Source: DATDMG01 sp036518955 (lineage in GTDB: Bacteria; Actinomycetota; Actinomycetes; Actinomycetales; Kineosporiaceae). From it: DNA of 6,871 bases. Position 1 is the first letter of the stretch; each line of letters begins with the position of its first letter. The notes below the pieces were generated by a model that saw nothing but the letters and a program-made list of their open reading frames with translations, was not told the DNA's origin and did not search any database. The stretch lies in the NCBI GenBank assembly GCA_036518955.1, contig DATDMG010000291.1, forward strand, positions 1-6,871, written 5' to 3'. A program made the translations under genes and the position numbers. Below, piece by piece: positions 6,801 to 6,871 of the stretch.

Positions 6801-6871
6801 ACCGGGACGACCGTCGACCCACGGTCGCACCCGCCCAGCTGGTCACCGAGCTGGCCGGCGAGATCGCGGAG
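854..6871 (+). CDS. NRPS subunit 2: C-lobe relic-A(Ser)-PCP-C(HA variant)-A-PCP-TE (3' partial)
   Basis: This large multidomain peptide synthetase is open from GTG 854 to the last base (2006 codons visible, no stop). Order by residue: C-domain C-terminal lobe relic (about 14-229), Pro-rich linker (about 241-275), A1 (278-770), PCP1 (783-850, Ser815), C2 (884-1319), A2 (1337-1832), PCP2 (1850-1916, Ser1884), TE start (1943-2006 and beyond). A1 has a serine-type pocket; A2 has an acidic pocket whose substrate I cannot assign. No epimerase, methyltransferase, ketoreductase or oxidase domain interrupts it. The terminal TE suggests chain release and therefore the last subunit. It follows subunit 1 by 11 bases with its own RBS, so a split module is likely. 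Odd points are the half C domain at the N-terminus, HAxxxDG in C2 and a shortened PCP2. Family identification is certain; the product is not known. No MbtH-like partner gene is visible. Confidence 0.95.
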   Translation, partial: MTTMVQLHHALNEYPRQAEFWRALIDRNPEPTVVRRDWLGGLPEGPVRCCRRPMDDPARAAARRLTRGDRDLELVLHLCVLGVVAARATDGDTVWVLAATPGGSLPVLVTTGGETTVRALLSRTRNTYLAASRSRDVPVQALFDDAGLVPSDLLLSVDSDAGAPGPDADRPTPALRLRVRPGDGSIELHYRADLFTETTADRLLATYVRVHAALVADVESPVAPLLAADDEDRAALARFNGTAFTHPPFAPRSGQGDRPTPSPAPQDPAPQDALDVPLYRFLERQALLTPDRVALVDDGTTVGALNRSANRIAHRLVASGVRPGTVVGVCLPRSVRSLTAMYGVLKAGGAYLPIDPTLPQARIAYLIEHSGATTVVGDGGTRALMGPEVEFLDLSGPEVLSQPDGDPQVEVGPGDLAYVIYTSGSTGRPKGVMIEHRAIVNRLLWMQRRFPLGPDDVILHKTPITFDVSVWEIFWWSLAGCAVAVLPSGQEKNPEQVAERIAAAGVTTMHFVPSMLQAFLQYLSATGTGADLGTLRRVIASGEALTPAQVAGFAQVLPGTALANLYGPTEAAVDVSWFDCADADPRRSVPIGSPIDNIRLHVLTRAGTTAPIGTPGELCIAGVGLARGYRNAPDLTAERFGPHPEVPDERIYRTGDLARWLPDGTIEYLGRIDNQVKIRGYRIELGEIEHVALRDPGIVECAVAAVEDGTGDRVLCAYLVVAEDYAEARLKRLLEEQLPAYMVPRFLVTVPEIPTSHNGKRDLRGLPRPGRTPSVTEHVTPRTRIEKELAAIWEEALGVAGVGVTDDFFSLGGDSIKFIRVLAASRAAGLSFSFQDLFAHPVISELAGVVTTTDQGSRRHGTPPFSLLDPVDRDRLPVGAEDAYPLSALQAGLLFETVRRAEPGLYHDVASYHVPGTVDLTAFRTALAAVVAHHPVLRTSFHLRGYSGPLQIVHRQVPLPFQVVDLSGATEAEQDAALDRFHDGELATGFQDGRTDLVRVHLHLLGTRGYVYSLSYHAALLDGWSVGTLNRDLFEGYLTVLDGGRPHLPSTGVSYPDFLRLEQEAQRSPEQRQFWAEQLAGAQVCRIPAVERPPASAAAGVVFHDVPVPAEVSTGIRRLAERLRVPVKSVLMAAHLVVLGLVCGSDDVVTGYEHSGRPEELGGENLVAQFLNTIPFRVPALSGSWEEIVRSVYRTELDLLPYRRYPIADITRHREGRQTPFEVVFNFTHFHVLKDLSRGRGFELVRSRITSRTEFPFRAEFWQDALTDDVGLALHYDQRRYHPDQIGRLAGYYARALRALALEPGADHRAGSLLDAGELRLLTEAFPGPRRDLPAGSVLDAVAATVDRVPDALALRAGSTQLTYRELDRAADAVTGLLRSAGVGRGDVVALAMDRGLPWAVGVLAVLRCGAVYLPLDLTVPPARTAGMVARSGCGHVLTTVPPSDPAVSGLAARLIHLQDAHLRPPERVGVPPAAAVEGVGPDDPAYVIFTSGSTGEPKGALIHHRGLLNHLTAKVDDLGLTAQDRVAQVAGQSFDISVWQLLAAWLVGGCTVVFDQDVVTDPRSFLATVAQERISVLEVVPSYLDALLTEIDARPVELPTLRWSLVTGEALPPRLTQRWFSRFRVPLVNAYGPTEVSDDVTHHVLTEPAQGDRTPVGRAIANTGLYVLRSDGRFAPIGSYGEVWVTGTGVGLGYVNDPERTAAAFRPNTLDDRSRSMYRTGDIGRWLPGGVLDCAGRVDHQVKLRGFRVELSEIEAALTRLDGVDQAVVVLVGGGSGVRLVAHLTGPGKVDPDGVRTDLARSLPAYMLPDVVVHRPELPLTRNGKVDRAALVAEAVEEPVRPPVQQAGDDRERAVVQAFATVLDLPVDTIGVHDGFFDLGGHSLGAMRVATLVGVGVRDLLNRPTAYRLAELLAGPGDGVRSGAGRDLLVDLGQGRDGDAPVTLVCVPFAGGGAVSYLPLARALRGRGRAVRVLGVDLPGRDRDDRRPTVAPAQLVTELAGEIAE
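893..1540 (+). other. Domain: orphan C-terminal lobe of a condensation domain
   Basis: Residues about 14-229 of subunit 2 align by pattern with only the second half of a C domain. There is an FWRAL start resembling the C4-C5 region (YWRRRL in subunit 1), a hydrophobic LVLHLCVLGVVAA helix, an RALLSRTR helix, RDVPVQALFDDAGL in place of the HQ-x-PFExLV motif, and the LHYRADLFTETTADRL element that usually closes a C domain. The N-lobe with C1-C3 (HHxxxDG) is absent, since only about 13 residues precede it. Condensation is therefore not expected. Such relics occur at the front of some A-domain-initiating subunits and may brace the A domain or dock the upstream subunit. That role is inference; the fold assignment rests on motif order and is fairly firm. 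Confidence 0.75.
1574..1678 (+). other. Pro-rich interdomain linker with short APQDP duplication
   Basis: Between the C-lobe relic and A1 lies a stretch of about 35 residues rich in Pro, Gln, Asp and Ser. C domains are usually followed by a short WNxT-type linker leading directly into the A domain. Here the FNGT element is followed by extra sequence in which the codons for Pro-Gln-Asp (CCGCAGGAC) occur twice, at 1646-1654 and 1661-1669. It looks flexible and unstructured and probably lets the relic move relative to A1. Confidence 0.6.
1685..3163 (+). other. Domain: adenylation domain A1, predicted L-serine
   Basis: ATP-dependent activation of an amino acid and its loading onto PCP1. Core motifs are all present except the first: LKAGGAYLPID (A2), YTSGSTGRPKG (A3, residues 421-431), FDVSVW (A4), NLYGPTE (A5), GELCIAGVGLARGY (A6), YRTGD (A7), GRIDNQVKIRGYRIELGEIE (A8), LPAYMVP (A9) and NGK (A10, Lys760). 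The A1 motif (LTYxEL) is degenerate, VGALN. Pocket residues by alignment to the Phe-activating GrsA domain are D467, V468, W471, H510, I539, S541, L565, V573, D574 and K760, giving DVWHISLVDK. Known serine codes are DVWHLSLIDK and DVWHFSLVDK (EntF). L-Ser is therefore the confident call, and Thr (DFWNIGMVHK) is excluded. Confidence 0.88.
3200..3403 (+). other. Domain: peptidyl carrier protein PCP1
   Basis: A four-helix carrier that holds the serine chosen by A1 as a phosphopantetheine thioester. The motif DDFFSLGGDSIKF carries the attachment residue Ser815 (codon 3296-3298). Length and helices are normal through the FSFQDLFAHPVISELA end. The residue before the serine is Asp (LGGDS), a form often seen in carriers that feed epimerase or unusual C domains, rather than the LGGHS of PCP2. 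No epimerase follows; the next domain is the variant C2. Confidence 0.92.
3503..4810 (+). other. Domain: condensation domain C2 with HAxxxDG in place of HHxxxDG
   Basis: Full-length C domain between the serine module and the last module. Motifs: SALQAGLLF (C1, residues 887-895), HHPVLRTSF (C2, 933-941), SYHAALLDGWS (C3), YPDFLRLE (C4, from 1055), LVAQFLNT (C5, 1166-1173) and PYRRYPIADI (C6, from 1201) followed by FEVVFNFTHFHVL. It belongs to the group starting YPLSALQAG, whose C3 is normally HHAILDGWS. Here the second His is Ala1018 (GCG 3905-3907), while His1017, Asp1022 and Gly1023 remain. That second His is the residue whose loss abolishes or strongly cuts activity in studied C domains. 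The domain may be a structural spacer, use another mechanism or do a different reaction. The rest shows no decay, so selection still seems to act on it. Confidence 0.93.
4862..6350 (+). other. Domain: adenylation domain A2, acidic pocket, substrate unassigned
   Basis: Activates the final amino acid of the line and loads PCP2. Motifs: LTYREL (A1), LRCGAVYLPLD (A2), FTSGSTGEPKG (A3, residues 1490-1500), FDISVW (A4), NAYGPTE (A5), GEVWVTGTGVGLGY (A6), YRTGD (A7), GRVDHQVKLRGFRVELSEIE (A8), LPAYMLP (A9) and NGKVDRAAL (A10, Lys1826). Pocket residues: D1536, I1537, W1540, E1579, L1606, T1608, A1631, D1639, D1640 and K1826, giving DIWELTADDK. Asp at the first position keeps alpha-amino-acid recognition. 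The Glu and paired Asp suggest a polar or basic side chain such as a diamino acid. I do not match it to a characterised code with confidence. All catalytic motifs look intact. Confidence 0.9.
6401..6603 (+). other. Domain: peptidyl carrier protein PCP2, shortened after the active serine
   Basis: Carrier for the substrate of A2 and the last peptide thioester before release. The motif GFFDLGGHSLGAM carries the phosphopantetheine residue Ser1884 (codon 6503-6505). From this Ser to the conserved Thr of the closing helix (RPTAYRLAELL) I count 23 residues, against 29 in EntF and about the same in ordinary PCPs. About six residues are missing from the end of helix 2 and the loop after it, where the basic RIRxEL-type stretch normally is. 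The reading frame is intact, so this is a real in-frame shortening. Effects on folding or partner contacts are inference. Confidence 0.85.
6680..6871 (+). other. Domain: thioesterase-like alpha/beta-hydrolase, N-terminal part only
   Basis: Chain-release domain expected to hydrolyse or cyclise the PCP2-bound product. Only residues 1943-2006 are visible. They hold the first strand and oxyanion-region glycines (LVCVPFAGGGAVSYLPLARAL) and the second strand GVDLPGRD. The AGG-x-A and LPGR(D/E) pattern resembles stand-alone type II editing thioesterases (GrsT, RifR) more than the HPAGG form of many type I domains, but its position after the last PCP suggests a release role. The GxSxG nucleophile and the His lie beyond the window, so catalytic competence cannot be checked. 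Confidence 0.8.

Noticed and set aside
854..6871. Frameshift or broken gene in the second NRPS
   Set aside because: All motif codons from A1 to TE lie in one register (base 2 modulo 3) with no in-frame stop. The absence of a stop is only due to the window edge.

Overview
The window is very GC-rich DNA with almost only G or C at third codon positions. This points to an actinomycete (Streptomyces, a pseudonocardial genus or a relative); the genus cannot be read from the sequence. All recognisable content lies on the + strand inside a nonribosomal peptide synthetase (NRPS) locus, and both genes run off the window.

Layout: (1) Bases 1-842 are the 3' end of an NRPS gene. The visible part is the C-terminal half of a condensation (C) domain, followed by a stop after a short acidic tail. 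(2) After an 11-base gap carrying a Shine-Dalgarno sequence, a second NRPS gene starts with GTG at 854. It stays open for 2006 codons to the last base, and its stop lies outside. Its domain order is: orphan C-terminal lobe of a C domain (no HHxxxDG half), Pro-rich linker, A1, PCP1, C2, A2, PCP2, start of a thioesterase-like domain (TE). No RNA gene, mobile element, CRISPR array or terminator was found, and no stretch of more than 300 bases lacks a gene.

How they work together: subunit 1 ends in a C domain and subunit 2 begins (after the C relic) with an A domain, so one C-A-PCP module is split across two proteins. Subunit 1 most likely supplies the bond-forming C domain in trans for the residue loaded by A1. 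The A1 pocket reads DVWHISLVDK, a strong match to L-serine codes (EntF-like). The A2 pocket reads DIWELTADDK: unusually acidic and not assigned here with confidence. The TE would release the chain, so this is probably the last subunit of the line.

Most notable: the C2 domain between the two modules has HAxxxDG instead of HHxxxDG, so it lacks the second, usually essential, histidine, while its other motifs are well kept. With the half-C relic at the N-terminus, subunit 2 shows no canonical condensation active site in the visible sequence although it carries two complete A-PCP pairs. PCP2 is also about six residues short after its phosphopantetheine serine. The product is unknown.
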